From JASSUD01 sp031963405 (GTDB taxonomy: Bacteria > Pseudomonadota > Gammaproteobacteria > Burkholderiales > Burkholderiaceae): a stretch of 64,000 bases of DNA. Each line of letters begins with the position of its first letter. The first letter of the stretch is position 1. A program made the translations under genes and the position numbers. Shown here piece after piece: positions 1-9,061 of the stretch. Under the pieces are notes generated by a model. The model did no database searches and was not told the DNA's origin. It saw only the letters and a program-made list of their open reading frames with translations. The stretch spans positions 1,984,001-2,048,000 of the forward strand of contig JASSUJ010000001.1 in the NCBI GenBank assembly GCA_031963405.1, read 5' to 3'.

Positions 1-75
1 TAAGCAGATTGGCTAGCTGCTAAAATTTGTCACCCCCATTTTTTGATTGATCTGTTTTTTGTCTGAAGGATATTT

Positions 76-1380
76 ATGAACTCGTCACGTGATCAAGCCA
101 TGCTCTCTTTCAGCGACGGTTCATCGAGCGATATAGCGTTGCCTCTCCAGCACGGCTCGCTTGGTCCCGCCGCGATTGATATTCGCAAACTGTATGCTCA
201 AACGGGCACATTTACCTATGACCCCGGTTTTATGGCAACCGCAGCTTGTAGTTCGGCTATCACTTATATCGACGGTGATAAAGGTGAACTACTGCATTGC
301 GGCTATCCCATTGATCAGCTCGCTACCCACTGCGACTTTTTGGAAGTGTGCTATTTGCTGCTCAAAGGTGAGTTGCCAAATGCTGCGCAGAAACAGGAAT
401 TCGTCACAACTGTCACTAGCCATACGATGGTGCATGAGCAAATGCACTTCTTTTTCCGCGGCTTTCGTCGTGACTCGCATCCTATGGCTGTGCTCACAGC
501 TTGCGTGGGTGCGATGTCAGCTTTTTATCACGACTCTTTAAATATCAACGACCCTCACCATCGTGAAGTGTCGGCTGCCAGAATGATTGCGAAAATGCCA
601 ACGCTTGTCGCGATGGCTTATAACTACAACATCGGCATGCCGTTTATGTATCCGCTCAACGAATTGTCTTACAGTGCCAATTTCATGCGCATGATGTTTG
701 CCAATCCGTGTGAGGACTACGCTGTTAACGATGTGTTAGTGCGTGCGCTTGATCGCATTCTAATTTTGCACGCCGATCATGAGCAAAATGCCTCTACTTC
801 TACCGTGCGTTTAGCCGGTTCGTCAGGCGCTAACCCGTTTGCTTGTATTGCCGCAGGCGTTGCCTGCCTATGGGGGCCAGCACATGGCGGCGCGAATGAG
901 GCAGCGCTGAATATGTTGGAAGAAATTGGTACGCCAGACCGCATTCCAGAATTCATTAAGCAAGTCAAAGACAAAAACTCAAACATCAAGCTGATGGGCT
1001 TTGGTCATCGCGTCTATAAAAACTATGACCCACGCGCCAAGTTGATGCGTGAAACTTGCTATGAAGTGCTGGAAGCGCTTGGCTTGCAAAACGATCCTGT
1101 TTTCAAGTTAGCCATGGAGCTCGAAAAAATCGCACTGGAAGATGAATACTTCACTTCACGCAAGCTTTATCCCAACGTCGATTTTTACTCTGGCATTGTG
1201 CTGCGCGCGCTGGGTATTCCTTCCTCAATGTTTACTTGCATTTTTGCGATGGCAAGAACGGTGGGTTGGATTGCGCAATGGAGCGAAATGATTGCCGACC
1301 CAGAACAAAAAATTGGTCGTCCACGTCAACTTTATATTGGTAAAACGCAACGCAACGTAAAGCCTATGGCTGAGCGTTAA
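76..1380 (+). CDS. gltA: citrate synthase (type II)
   Basis: This enzyme condenses oxaloacetate with acetyl-CoA to citrate, the entry step of the TCA cycle, in the cytoplasm. The 434-residue length fits the hexameric bacterial type. The catalytic residues of the family are visible: His270 in GPAHGG, His311 in GFGHRVYK and Asp369 in NVDFYSG; DHEQNAS lies near 234. The ATG at 76 follows a GAAGGA ribosome site at 65-70. In Burkholderia this gene follows the sdh operon; the TAA at bases 1-3 may be the end of such a gene, but nothing upstream is in the window. The stop codon TAA at 1378-1380 runs directly into the left arm of a palindromic repeat. Identification is secure. Confidence 0.97.
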   Translation: MNSSRDQAMLSFSDGSSSDIALPLQHGSLGPAAIDIRKLYAQTGTFTYDPGFMATAACSSAITYIDGDKGELLHCGYPIDQLATHCDFLEVCYLLLKGELPNAAQKQEFVTTVTSHTMVHEQMHFFFRGFRRDSHPMAVLTACVGAMSAFYHDSLNINDPHHREVSAARMIAKMPTLVAMAYNYNIGMPFMYPLNELSYSANFMRMMFANPCEDYAVNDVLVRALDRILILHADHEQNASTSTVRLAGSSGANPFACIAAGVACLWGPAHGGANEAALNMLEEIGTPDRIPEFIKQVKDKNSNIKLMGFGHRVYKNYDPRAKLMRETCYEVLEALGLQNDPVFKLAMELEKIALEDEYFTSRKLYPNVDFYSGIVLRALGIPSSMFTCIFAMARTVGWIAQWSEMIADPEQKIGRPRQLYIGKTQRNVKPMAER

Positions 1381-1502
1381 GGAAACGCTGAATAATATAG
1401 ACAATAAGCCGGGAGCGGCATCATGCCTCCTTTCTTACATTAGAGATTAATGTACTGGCAGCAAAGGCATTCCTTGCTCCCGGCTTATTCAGCGCTTCCT
1501 TA
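1379..1502. repeat. palindromic repeat, type 2 (GGAAACGCTGAATAA)
   Basis: The left arm reads AAGGAAACGCTGAATAA and the right arm TTATTCAGCGCTTCCTT, with an inner arm pair AAGCCGGGAGC / GCTCCCGGCTT and a GTAC-containing apex. The left arm carries about 11 extra bases relative to the right. It fills most of the gltA-leuB gap and its first bases overlap the gltA stop codon. Related copies lie at 18113, 23974, 29136 and 29811. Confidence 0.9.
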
Positions 1503-1550
1503 AGCTTTACGTTTTACGATTAACTGGATTAAGCAGACCCGGGTCTTAGC

Positions 1551-2618
1551 ATGAAAATAGCTGTTCTAGCTGGCGATGGCATTGGGCCAGAAATTGTTGC
1601 GCAAGCACGCAAAGTACTGAATGCGCTCGACCTCAACTTCACCTTTGAAGAAGCATTGGTGGGTGGGGCAGCTTATGACGCGTATGGTCACCCGCTACCT
1701 GATGCAACGCTCGCGCTAGCACAGGCTGCAGATGCGATCTTATTTGGTGCGGTAGGTGATTGGAAATATGATGCGCTGGCGCGTGAATTACGCCCTGAGC
1801 AAGCCATTTTGGGTTTGCGTAAACATTTACAATTATTTGCTAATTTACGGCCAGCGCTTTTATACCCAGCCCTAGCCAATGCCTCATCGTTAAAACCCGA
1901 GGTCGTGAGTGGGCTTGATCTATTGATCGTGCGCGAACTGAATGGCGATATTTACTTCGGGCAACCACGCGGTATCCGTCTGGCACCCGATGGCCGCTTT
2001 GCTGGCGCGCGCGAAGGCTTCGATACGATGCGCTATAGCGAACCGGAAGTGCAGCGCATTGCACATATTGCCTTTCAGGCGGCGCAAAAACGCAGTAAAA
2101 AACTCACCAGCGTGGATAAAGCGAATGTGCTTGAAACCTCGCAGCTTTGGCGCGAAGTCATCAGTGCAGTGGCACCGCAATACCCAGATGTTGAGTTGTC
2201 GCATATGTATGTCGACAATGCAGCCATGCAGTTAGTACGGGCCCCGAAATCATTTGACGTAATTGTGACGGGCAATTTATTTGGCGACATTCTGTCGGAC
2301 CAAGCAGCCATGCTGACCGGCTCAATCGGGATGCTACCGTCGGCTTCGCTTAATGCTCAGAACCAAGGCTTATATGAACCTTCACATGGTTCGGCGCCGG
2401 ATATAGCAGGCCAAGATATCGCTAACCCGCTGGCTACCATTTTGTCAGCGGCGATGATGCTACGCCATTCATTACAGTGCGCAGACGCCGCCCAGCGTAT
2501 TGAAACAGCCGTAGACAAAACCTTAGCGTGTGGCTTGCGCACAGCTGACATTTGGGAGCCTGGCATGCAAAAAGTTGGTACCTGCGAAATGGGTGATGCT
2601 GTAGTGAGAGCGCTGTAA
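1551..2618 (+). CDS. leuB: 3-isopropylmalate dehydrogenase
   Basis: LeuB oxidises and decarboxylates 3-isopropylmalate with NAD in leucine synthesis. The 355-residue protein has the family marks: GDGIGPE at 9-15, LFGAVGDWKYD near 65, VRELNGDIYFG near 131, the metal-binding region around VDNAAMQLV and GNLFGDILSD, and the NAD-binding EPSHGSAPDIAG near 277. The start ATG at 1551 gives the usual MKIAVLAGDGIGPE beginning. In Burkholderia leuC and leuD stand just upstream; here they are absent and a palindromic repeat occupies the gap to gltA. The stop TAA at 2616-2618 overlaps the next repeat. Confidence 0.96.
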   Translation: MKIAVLAGDGIGPEIVAQARKVLNALDLNFTFEEALVGGAAYDAYGHPLPDATLALAQAADAILFGAVGDWKYDALARELRPEQAILGLRKHLQLFANLRPALLYPALANASSLKPEVVSGLDLLIVRELNGDIYFGQPRGIRLAPDGRFAGAREGFDTMRYSEPEVQRIAHIAFQAAQKRSKKLTSVDKANVLETSQLWREVISAVAPQYPDVELSHMYVDNAAMQLVRAPKSFDVIVTGNLFGDILSDQAAMLTGSIGMLPSASLNAQNQGLYEPSHGSAPDIAGQDIANPLATILSAAMMLRHSLQCADAAQRIETAVDKTLACGLRTADIWEPGMQKVGTCEMGDAVVRAL

Positions 2619-2721
2619 GAACTTGTTTAGGCTTTCCCTAGCGCCCTCGCGCCGTCTTGCCGTACGCTTTGTACTGTCTGCGCCGGCGCGAGGGCGCTAG
2701 GAAAAGCCTAAACAAGTTCTT
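2617..2721. repeat. palindromic repeat, type 3 (AAGAACTTGTTTAGG), near perfect
   Basis: The arms AAGAACTTGTTTAGGCTTT and its complement at 2702-2721 continue inward through a GC-rich stem CTAGCGCCCTCGCGCC to an apex of GTACGCTTTGTAC. The whole 105 bp is almost a perfect hairpin. The first two bases are the last two of the leuB stop codon. Confidence 0.93.
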
Positions 2722-2732
2722 GGCAGGGTGGT

Positions 2733-2829
2733 GGCTTTTAGGGTTTCTCTCGCTTCGCGCCGTCTTGCCGTACGTTTTGTACTTTCTGCGTCGGCGCGAG
2801 GCCCCTAGGGAAATCCTAAACAAGTTCTA
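2733..2829. repeat. palindromic repeat, type 3, second diverged copy
   Basis: This copy follows the first directly. The right arm (CCTAAACAAGTTC) and the apex GTACGTTTTGTAC match the neighbour closely while the left arm is worn. Two adjacent copies suggest repeated insertion at, or duplication of, the same site. Confidence 0.8.
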
Positions 2830-2935
2830 AGAACTTGTTTGTAGTCTCATCCAATAAGGGCCTAGTAGGTTAGGGTGACGCAGGAACCCCGACTTACGAA
2901 TCGATGAAAAAGAATCTCGCTGCCTTTTACCTCTC
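2829..2935 (-). repeat. fragment of the 205-bp type 5 repeat; rest of the leuB-asd gap
   Basis: The stretch contains GTAGGTTAGGGTGACG at 2865 and, in reverse orientation, a part matching the GATTCGTAG...GGCAGCGA region of the long repeat at 58277-58481. From 2936 to 3048 I see no gene and no clear signal beyond the upstream region of asd. Confidence 0.6.
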
Positions 2936-3048
2936 TACGGATTAATTGATTCAGGGTCGCGCTACAGCGCAAAATATTTGCTTTTCTTTGAACCAAAATT
3001 TCGCACGCCTGGCACGCAGCTAGTGCGTATTAGCAAGCGTATAAAAAC

Positions 3049-4173
3049 ATGAAAACAGTAGGTTTAGTAGGCTGGCGTGGCATGGTCGGCTCTGTGCTGC
3101 TGCAACGTATGCAGCAAGAAAATGACTTTGCTTTGATTGAGCCGATATTTTTTAGTACTAGCAATGCAGGCGGAAATGCGCCAGCCTGCGCCAAAAATGA
3201 AACCAAATTAAAAGATGCGACTAGTATCGAAGCGCTGAGCCAGTGCGATATCGTGCTGACCTGCCAAGGCGGTGACTACACTGAGCAGGTTTTTCCAAAG
3301 CTGCGTGCAGCAGGTTGGCAAGGCTATTGGATTGACGCTGCTTCAACGCTACGCATGCAAGACGATGCGTTGATCGTGCTGGACCCAGTTAATCAACAGG
3401 TGATTAAAGATGGACTCGCGCGTGGCATAAAAAATTATATTGGTGGCAACTGCACGGTGAGTTTGCTGCTGATGGCGCTGAATGGTTTGGTGCGTGCTGG
3501 GCTAGTCGAGTGGATTAGCGCAATGACGTATCAAGCGGCCTCCGGTGCTGGTGCGCAAAATATGCGTGAATTGCTGCAGCAGATGGGCACGCTCTATCAG
3601 GCAGCGCAAACTGATCTTGCTAACCCAGCCTCGGCTATTCTTGATATTGATCGACGCGTGTTAGACGCGATGCACAGTACGCAAATGCCGATTGATTATT
3701 TCCAGGCACCTCTAGCGGGTTCGCTGCTGCCGTGGATTGATAAAGATTTAGGCAATGGCGTAGCGCGTGAGGAATGGAAGGGTAGGGTTGAAGCGAATAA
3801 AATTCTCGGCAAATCTGCATCCTCCACGCAGGACTCAATTTTGCTTGATGGCCTATGTGTGCGCGTGGGTTCTATGCGTTGCCATTCACAAGCCTTAACC
3901 ATCAAACTTAAACAAGATATTGCGCTCCATGAAATTGAGAGCATGTTGGCAGCAGCCAATGACTGGGTAAAAGTGGTGCCCAATCAACGCGAAGCGTCGT
4001 TGCAGGAATTAACCCCCGCGTTTGTGACAGGTACGCTGACAGTGCCTGTTGGCCGTTTGCGCAAGCTCGCGATGGGCGGCCAATATTTGTCCGCTTTTAC
4101 TGTAGGCGATCAATTGCTATGGGGCGCGGCCGAGCCGTTGCGACGTATGCTGCGTATTTTGCTTGAAGAGTGA
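3049..4173 (+). CDS. asd: aspartate-semialdehyde dehydrogenase
   Basis: Asd reduces aspartyl phosphate to aspartate semialdehyde for the lysine/diaminopimelate, methionine and threonine pathways. The 374-residue protein begins MKTVGLVGWRGMVGSVL, the proteobacterial form, which fixes the start. The catalytic cysteine is Cys135 in GGNCTVS, followed by QAASGAGAQNM near 162; the substrate-contacting RCHSQAL lies near 273. The gene sits in the conserved leuB-asd-fimV order. The ribosome site is weak. Diaminopimelate supply for the cell wall makes this gene hard to lose even in a reduced genome. Confidence 0.96.
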   Translation: MKTVGLVGWRGMVGSVLLQRMQQENDFALIEPIFFSTSNAGGNAPACAKNETKLKDATSIEALSQCDIVLTCQGGDYTEQVFPKLRAAGWQGYWIDAASTLRMQDDALIVLDPVNQQVIKDGLARGIKNYIGGNCTVSLLLMALNGLVRAGLVEWISAMTYQAASGAGAQNMRELLQQMGTLYQAAQTDLANPASAILDIDRRVLDAMHSTQMPIDYFQAPLAGSLLPWIDKDLGNGVAREEWKGRVEANKILGKSASSTQDSILLDGLCVRVGSMRCHSQALTIKLKQDIALHEIESMLAAANDWVKVVPNQREASLQELTPAFVTGTLTVPVGRLRKLAMGGQYLSAFTVGDQLLWGAAEPLRRMLRILLEE

Positions 4174-4205
4174 GAGAGTAAAGAAGGCATAGGCAGCCCT
4201 GCATT

Positions 4206-4410
4206 AAGAACCTGCTCACCATTTCAAAAAATCGCTCTTGAGATCGTAATGTTAGCGTTCCGTATTGAAGTAAACTTTTTACCTTACCCACAAAGCTGTA
4301 CCTAGTAGGTAAGGTGGAAGGCAGTGAAATTCCTGCTCACCAATTCGTAGGTTGGGGGTGACGAAGGAACCCCAACACAACCCACGTTTGAAGTTCGTGA
4401 ACAGGTTCTA
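4206..4410. repeat. 205-bp type 5 repeat, copy 1
   Basis: The element starts AAGAACCTGCTCACC and ends GAACAGGTTCTA, so its ends are inverted. It matches the 205 bp at 58277-58481 along its length, including AAATCGCTCTTGAG, GGCAGTGAAATTCCT and the core GTAGGTTGGGGGTGACGAA. It fills the asd-fimV gap together with about 140 bp (4411-4556) that shows no gene. Confidence 0.85.
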
Positions 4411-4556
4411 AGAAAGAGAGCGAGGAATGCTGATATAGGCCTGATAGATGTAGATCTAATAAATGTAGCGCTAATACGCATCAGGCAAATAGGCATAACA
4501 CTGCGCGCAATTTATTCAGCATTTCCTCTATGCCGTAAGCGAAAGGAATTTTGAGA

Positions 4557-6221
4557 ATGAGTCAATTAAAGCTAAAGCAACGGTTTCTTTCCTGCGTTCG
4601 CCCCGCTACCTTGGCAATTATTTTAGCTAATGGGGGGGCAGGGCTATCCGCATTTGCCGAACCTACTCAGACGCCTCATGCGTCAAATACGCATGCTCCA
4701 CTGACGGTCAATGCAGCCAAGGCAGTAGACGCGAATCAGCGTTATACGGTGCGACCCGGTCAGTCTTTGCGTGATGTGGTGGCGGACATGGTACGCGTTG
4801 ACGCAGGGCACACCGCTAAAGAGCAAGCTTTATTAAGATCTGAACTCTTTAAAGCGAACCCACGAGCATTTATCGCTGGCAATCCAGACCGCTTAAAAAA
4901 AGGGGCAGTCTTAGTCATGCCCGCTGGCTTTGCGCCCTCTCATTCAGCATTGCCTGCAGCTTCGACCGCCGAAGCTGCGCCACCAGCTAGTGTAGTGCAG
5001 GCCCAAGCTGAACTTCAGGTGCAACCTCAAGTTCAGCCTCAGATCGAGTCTCAATCACAGCCTCAAGTTCAGCCTCAAGTTCAGCCTCAAGTTCAGCCTC
5101 AGATCGAGCCTCAATCGCAACCTCAAGCTCAGGCTGTCGAACCAGCAGTGGTGGAGCAAGAGGCCTCGGAGGTGCATCCATCTTCCGATATTGCTGCAGC
5201 TGCGCAAGTGGCGCCGGCTTCTTCCGTTTCCTCCATGAAGACACTGGCCACACTGTCAAGCTGGCGTCCCAAGTTTGCTTCGCTGCCTCAAGCATTGGCT
5301 TTGGTTGCGGCTGCTATAGGGTTGGTAGTGTTAGCGTTGGTGTGGAGTCTTTATTTGCATCGCCGTGCACGTGCACGTTCGCGTACTAGCAATCATCACA
5401 CTCACCGCATCTCACCGGTGCTGGCAAATGCGACAGAGCTAGCTCAAGAACCGCAAGAAATTGATGAGATGGTGACCCAGTTAGCCGCATGGGCGAAGCA
5501 GCATCCCACGCTATTGCCGCAGCAGCTACCTCCCTCGTCATCTGAAAACCATGGTCCCGAGGCTGACCCTTTACTTGAGCCAGATTCAGCTGCTGGAGCT
5601 GAGCCAGATCACGTTCTGCCGCCGCAAGCAGATGCCGCTTCATCGGCATCTCTCGAGGCTACCGCACTTGAGCAATTACCGTCAGTCAATCTTAATGTTG
5701 AGGCCGATTCAGCTATGCCTGCTGCACCAGAAAAGGCAGCGACTTCAGCACCACTTTCTGGGGTGAAAGAAACGATCGGAGCGGAGCTTAAAAAACTCCA
5801 AATGGTAAGCGAGGCGATTAGCCTGGGCGACCTACCGAGTGCACGAGCATTGATTGGTGACATTGCTGATTCGCTTGAAGCGAGCTTAGTTGGGGAGCAA
5901 AGAAAGCAGACTTCTTCTGAACATGCGGCAGATGAGACGGAGATAGTCGGTGCAGAGCAACAGTCACCACGTACATCCCAACCTGAATCAACTGAGCCCG
6001 TCTCTTCTCCTTATGCGGCATCAACTGAGCCAGTTTCTTCTTATGCAGCAGAAATGGCGAGCATTGAACGTAATAAGCTTGAATTAGTCAGTGAATATCT
6101 GAAGCTTGGCGATGTAAGAGGGGCGCGTCTATTGGGGCAGGAAGTCACTGCGTCAGCGGATGCCAACCTACGCGCCGAAGCCGAACAGATACTGGCTACG
6201 CTGCCCGCCTCGCAATCTTAA
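4557..6221 (+). CDS. fimV: FimV-family LysM membrane protein
   Basis: FimV proteins anchor polar complexes and type IV pili at the inner membrane and bind peptidoglycan. This one has an N-terminal signal region, a LysM-type segment (YTVRPGQSLRDV to GAVLVMP, about 62-122), a Pro/Gln low-complexity stretch, one membrane helix near 248-268 and the C-terminal FimV motif NKLELVSEYLKLGDVRGAR near the end. At 554 residues it is shorter than Pseudomonas FimV. A TTG at 4551 is in frame, but ATG 4557 lies about ten bases after AAAGGA and is preferred. The order asd-fimV-truA is the Burkholderia one. Confidence 0.85.
   Translation: MSQLKLKQRFLSCVRPATLAIILANGGAGLSAFAEPTQTPHASNTHAPLTVNAAKAVDANQRYTVRPGQSLRDVVADMVRVDAGHTAKEQALLRSELFKANPRAFIAGNPDRLKKGAVLVMPAGFAPSHSALPAASTAEAAPPASVVQAQAELQVQPQVQPQIESQSQPQVQPQVQPQVQPQIEPQSQPQAQAVEPAVVEQEASEVHPSSDIAAAAQVAPASSVSSMKTLATLSSWRPKFASLPQALALVAAAIGLVVLALVWSLYLHRRARARSRTSNHHTHRISPVLANATELAQEPQEIDEMVTQLAAWAKQHPTLLPQQLPPSSSENHGPEADPLLEPDSAAGAEPDHVLPPQADAASSASLEATALEQLPSVNLNVEADSAMPAAPEKAATSAPLSGVKETIGAELKKLQMVSEAISLGDLPSARALIGDIADSLEASLVGEQRKQTSSEHAADETEIVGAEQQSPRTSQPESTEPVSSPYAASTEPVSSYAAEMASIERNKLELVSEYLKLGDVRGARLLGQEVTASADANLRAEAEQILATLPASQS
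5023..5134 (+). repeat. 12-bp tandem repeat inside fimV
   Basis: The unit CCTCAAGTTCAG (encoding Pro-Gln-Val-Gln) and variants repeat about nine times, with CAGATCGAGCCTCAA interrupting at two places. It encodes the flexible spacer between the LysM segment and the membrane helix. Near-identical units imply recent slippage and a length that could vary between strains. Confidence 0.9.
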
Positions 6222-7034
6222 ATGTTGCAGGAAGTCTCTCGCATTGCACTTGGTGTGCAATATGATGGCGCTGCGTTTTCAGGGTGGCAATCACAGTTAC
6301 ACGGCCGTACCGTGCAAGATACGCTAGCACGAGCACTGGCCAAGTTTGCACGACAGCCACTGACCACCATCGCGGCCGGCCGTACAGATACAGGCGTACA
6401 TGCACTGGGTCAAGTTATTCATTTTGATACCGTCTTGCAGCGCCCTGAAATAGCTTGGGTGCGAGGCATCAATACCTTTCTGCCTGCCACTATCGCCGTA
6501 CAATGGGCCAAGCCAATGCCCACTACCTTTCATGCTCGCTTTAGCGCATTTGAGCGTACTTATTACTATGTGCTCTATGTTTCTCCCGGGCGTGCCCCAT
6601 TGCTCGCTGGCCGTGCTGGCTGGGTTTACACGCCACTGAATGTAGACGCCATGCAGCGCGCCGCGCAGGTGCTGGTGGGAGAGCACGATTTTTCCGCTTT
6701 TCGCGCCTCTCAATGCCAGGCTAAATCACCACTCAAACATTTATCTGCACTGGATATTGAAGCGCGTGGGCATTTCATTCATTTTCGTTTTCGCGCTAAT
6801 GCTTTTTTGCATCATATGGTGCGCAATATCATGGGTTGTTTGATTAGCGTTGGACGTGAGAAGCATTCGGTAGATTGGCTGCAAGCAGTGTTAGCAGGGC
6901 GTAGTCGTTGTGCTGCAGCGCCCACTTTTATGCCAGATGGTTTGTATCTGGCGCAAATTGGCTATCCGTCTGAATTTGATGTGCCTGCTTCCAATTTGAA
7001 AGATTGGCCTTGGAGTGGAATATGGAGCAGTTGA
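6222..7034 (+). CDS. truA: tRNA pseudouridine(38-40) synthase
   Basis: TruA isomerises uridines 38, 39 and 40 in the anticodon stem-loop of tRNAs. The 270-residue protein has the catalytic aspartate Asp56 in GRTDTGVHALGQV, the YYYVLY segment and HHMVRNIMG near the C-terminal third. The ATG directly follows the fimV stop (TAA then ATG), so translation is probably coupled. Its end overlaps the start of trpF. This enzyme would act on tRNAs with U38-U40; the AAA-anticodon tRNAs farther along have A38 and U39. Confidence 0.95.
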   Translation: MLQEVSRIALGVQYDGAAFSGWQSQLHGRTVQDTLARALAKFARQPLTTIAAGRTDTGVHALGQVIHFDTVLQRPEIAWVRGINTFLPATIAVQWAKPMPTTFHARFSAFERTYYYVLYVSPGRAPLLAGRAGWVYTPLNVDAMQRAAQVLVGEHDFSAFRASQCQAKSPLKHLSALDIEARGHFIHFRFRANAFLHHMVRNIMGCLISVGREKHSVDWLQAVLAGRSRCAAAPTFMPDGLYLAQIGYPSEFDVPASNLKDWPWSGIWSS

Positions 7035-7717
7035 GCGTCTCTATGCCTGAGCGCACGCGCATCAAGCTGTGCGGGCTATCGCGGCCAGAGGAAGTAGCGC
7101 ATGCAGTGGCGCTGGGTGTTGATGCAATAGGCCTTGTGTTTTATCCACCCAGCCCGCGTGCCGTTAGCATCGAGCAGGCCGCTCTGCTAGCGCGTTGGGT
7201 GCCTCCGTTTGTTTCTATAGTCGGGCTCTTCGTTAATCCCACTGCCACTACTTTGCGGCAAGTGACTGATGCGGTGCCGCTCACGACCTTGCAATTTCAT
7301 GGGGACGAAACGCCTCATGCATGTCAGACCTTGGCCGCTGCAGAAAAATTACCGTGGCTGCGTGCTCTACGTATCGGCAGCGTGACCACAGCTAGCGCCT
7401 TAACTCAGGCAGCGCAGACTTATACGGCAGCCCATGGTTTATTACTGGATGCGTTAACAGAGAATTACGGCGGTAGCGGAACAACTTTCGATTGGTCGTT
7501 GATTCCAGGGGCCTTAAGGCATCGGATTATCTTAAGCGGAGGCCTGAGCGCGCACAATGTGGGTGAGGCGATTGCTCAAGTGCAACCTTATGCGGTGGAT
7601 GTATCGACTGGCATTGAAGTGCCAGGAAGCGCAGGACTAAAAGATCGGGCCCGTATGACAGCCTTTGTCCAAGCAGTGCGTCGAGCAGATGCGGTGCGTA
7701 TTTCATCCCATCTATAA
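7022..7717 (+). CDS. trpF: phosphoribosylanthranilate isomerase
   Basis: TrpF converts phosphoribosylanthranilate to the carboxyphenylamino-deoxyribulose phosphate in tryptophan synthesis. Visible marks are IKLCGLSRPEE near the N-terminus (catalytic Cys), GLVFYPPSPR, VGLFVN and LSGGLSAHNV near the phosphate-binding end. I choose ATG 7022 because GGAG lies six bases upstream; in-frame TTG codons upstream lie in truA. That gives 231 residues. In Burkholderia trpB follows at once; here 5.1 kb of accessory DNA lies between. Confidence 0.94.
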   Translation: MEQLSVSMPERTRIKLCGLSRPEEVAHAVALGVDAIGLVFYPPSPRAVSIEQAALLARWVPPFVSIVGLFVNPTATTLRQVTDAVPLTTLQFHGDETPHACQTLAAAEKLPWLRALRIGSVTTASALTQAAQTYTAAHGLLLDALTENYGGSGTTFDWSLIPGALRHRIILSGGLSAHNVGEAIAQVQPYAVDVSTGIEVPGSAGLKDRARMTAFVQAVRRADAVRISSHL

Positions 7718-7761
7718 AAACGTTTTGTCCGTTTTGTGGTTAATCACTGCCAGCTGACTAA

Positions 7762-7863
7762 TAGACCTTTTTCGCAACCCCGTAGCAAGGAACTCCTTTG
7801 CTGCCCGTACACGAGTGCTTTGATGTGGAATGACGCCGCTACGGAGGTAGCGAAAGAGGTCTA
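7762..7863. repeat. palindromic repeat ending TAGACC...GGTCTA
   Basis: TAGACCTTTTTCGC at the left pairs with GCGAAAGAGGTCTA at the right, with inner arms CCCCGTAGC / GCTACGGAGG and GTAC near the apex. The right terminus GCTCTCGAAAGAGGTCTA recurs near 21757. Confidence 0.8.
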
Positions 7864-7920
7864 ATAAACGATAGACGAGTTGTTTGACTTAGGTCCTCTG
7901 AACTCGGCGCTTATCAAGTC

Positions 7921-7954
7921 AGAGGGCCAATGCTCAGCAGAACATTGGCCCTCT
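7921..7954. terminator. hairpin between trpF and the outer-membrane gene
   Basis: AGAGGGCCAATG at 7921 pairs perfectly with CATTGGCCCTCT ending at 7954, with a ten-base loop. It sits just past the 3' end of the minus-strand gene and after trpF, so it probably ends both transcripts. There is only a weak T run, hence moderate confidence. Confidence 0.6.
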
Positions 7955-7976
7955 ATCAATTTAAAGCATCGTCGTT

Positions 7977-8693
7977 TTAGAAGCGATAGCCAAGACTTAG
8001 GGTGGTCACCACAGGATTTAACTTAAATTTTGTTTTATTGCTCACAGGATACGGATCAAAATCTGGATCTGATGGGTCGTTAAAAATACTGTGTGTAGAG
8101 GCAGTGGTTTTTAATGGCATATAGGTAATTGATAAGCCACCCACCCAATGTTTGCTAAATTGATACGATAGCCCACCATTTAAAATGGGAACCCATTTAT
8201 TCTTGAAAGAAGTGTGGTAGGTCACAGGCAGGGTGAAATAATCTACGTGGCTGATTTGTTTGTCGAACCATACTCGACCTATGCCAACACCAAGGTAAGG
8301 ACGAAATTTTGCTTGCGCATCGAAGAAATAATATTTCAATAAAAGCGAAGCATTTTTCAGACGCACTGAGGAAAGGTTAATTGCATCATTTTTGTCATCT
8401 AGGCCAGTTGCGTTAAGGTGTACTGGCGTGCTAAGCGCTAATTCGCCAGCTAGATGGTCGGTGAAAAAATAAGTGCCAGTCAAACCCAAGTTATCAACAT
8501 CACTGAGCATAAACCTACGATCAGACTCGTATGTCTCGTCAGCATATGTCGTTGCACCAATAGCTTGACTGCCGCTTTGCGTTCTAAAATGGTTCCAACC
8601 TGCGCTTAGAATAAAGTCGCCTGCTGATTGAGCCTGTGCTGTTGTGGTACCGATCAAAATCGTAGCTGCAGCAAGAACATACCCCAGTTTCAT
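7977..8693 (-). CDS. outer-membrane beta-barrel protein, OmpW-like
   Basis: The 238-residue product begins MKLGYVLAAATILIGTTTAQAQS, a clear signal peptide with cleavage after AQA. The rest alternates polar and aromatic residues as in small beta-barrels (YFFTDHLAGELALS, RPYLGVGIGRVWF, YQFSKHWVGGLS) and ends in GYRF, the terminal aromatic signature for outer-membrane assembly. Overall layout recalls OmpW: periplasmic start GDFILSAGW and a PYLGVGIG segment. The start at 8693 has AAAGGAAA about six bases upstream; in-frame codons farther upstream are ignored. The role may be passage of small hydrophobic compounds, but the substrate is unknown. It opens the accessory block inserted into the trp cluster. 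Confidence 0.72.
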   Translation of the reverse strand: MKLGYVLAAATILIGTTTAQAQSAGDFILSAGWNHFRTQSGSQAIGATTYADETYESDRRFMLSDVDNLGLTGTYFFTDHLAGELALSTPVHLNATGLDDKNDAINLSSVRLKNASLLLKYYFFDAQAKFRPYLGVGIGRVWFDKQISHVDYFTLPVTYHTSFKNKWVPILNGGLSYQFSKHWVGGLSITYMPLKTTASTHSIFNDPSDPDFDPYPVSNKTKFKLNPVVTTLSLGYRF

Positions 8694-9061
8694 TAAATTT
8701 CCTTTCTTCTTTAGCAATTTATATTGGTAAATGCGTTTTTCTGAACAAGGCATGGCGCTAATCATAGCCTGCATCTTTTGCCTATGTTTAATTTCTATTG
8801 GCTAACTCTTAATTGAAGACCGGATTCTACTATTTTTGCCTTAGATTTTTAATCTGTGACTCTTACGCAAAAGCTGAAATTTTTTATTAAGGGTAAGTAA
8901 GGTCAGTGCAGTTTGATGAGTGATATTTTTTCACTTCGCTGCTATCACCATCAACGCAAAAATTAGGATAAGAGAAATAGCTTTTTTAGGGCTTCTTACC
9001 TACGAAAAAGAACACGCTGTCTGTAGGCTTTTGAGCCACATAAATAAAACAGGCAGTGGTC

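Noticed and set aside
2617..2829. Simple rho-independent terminators of leuB
   Set aside because: The stems are over 40 bp, lack a T run, and share end sequence and apex with other repeats, so they are mobile-type palindromes even if they also stop transcription.
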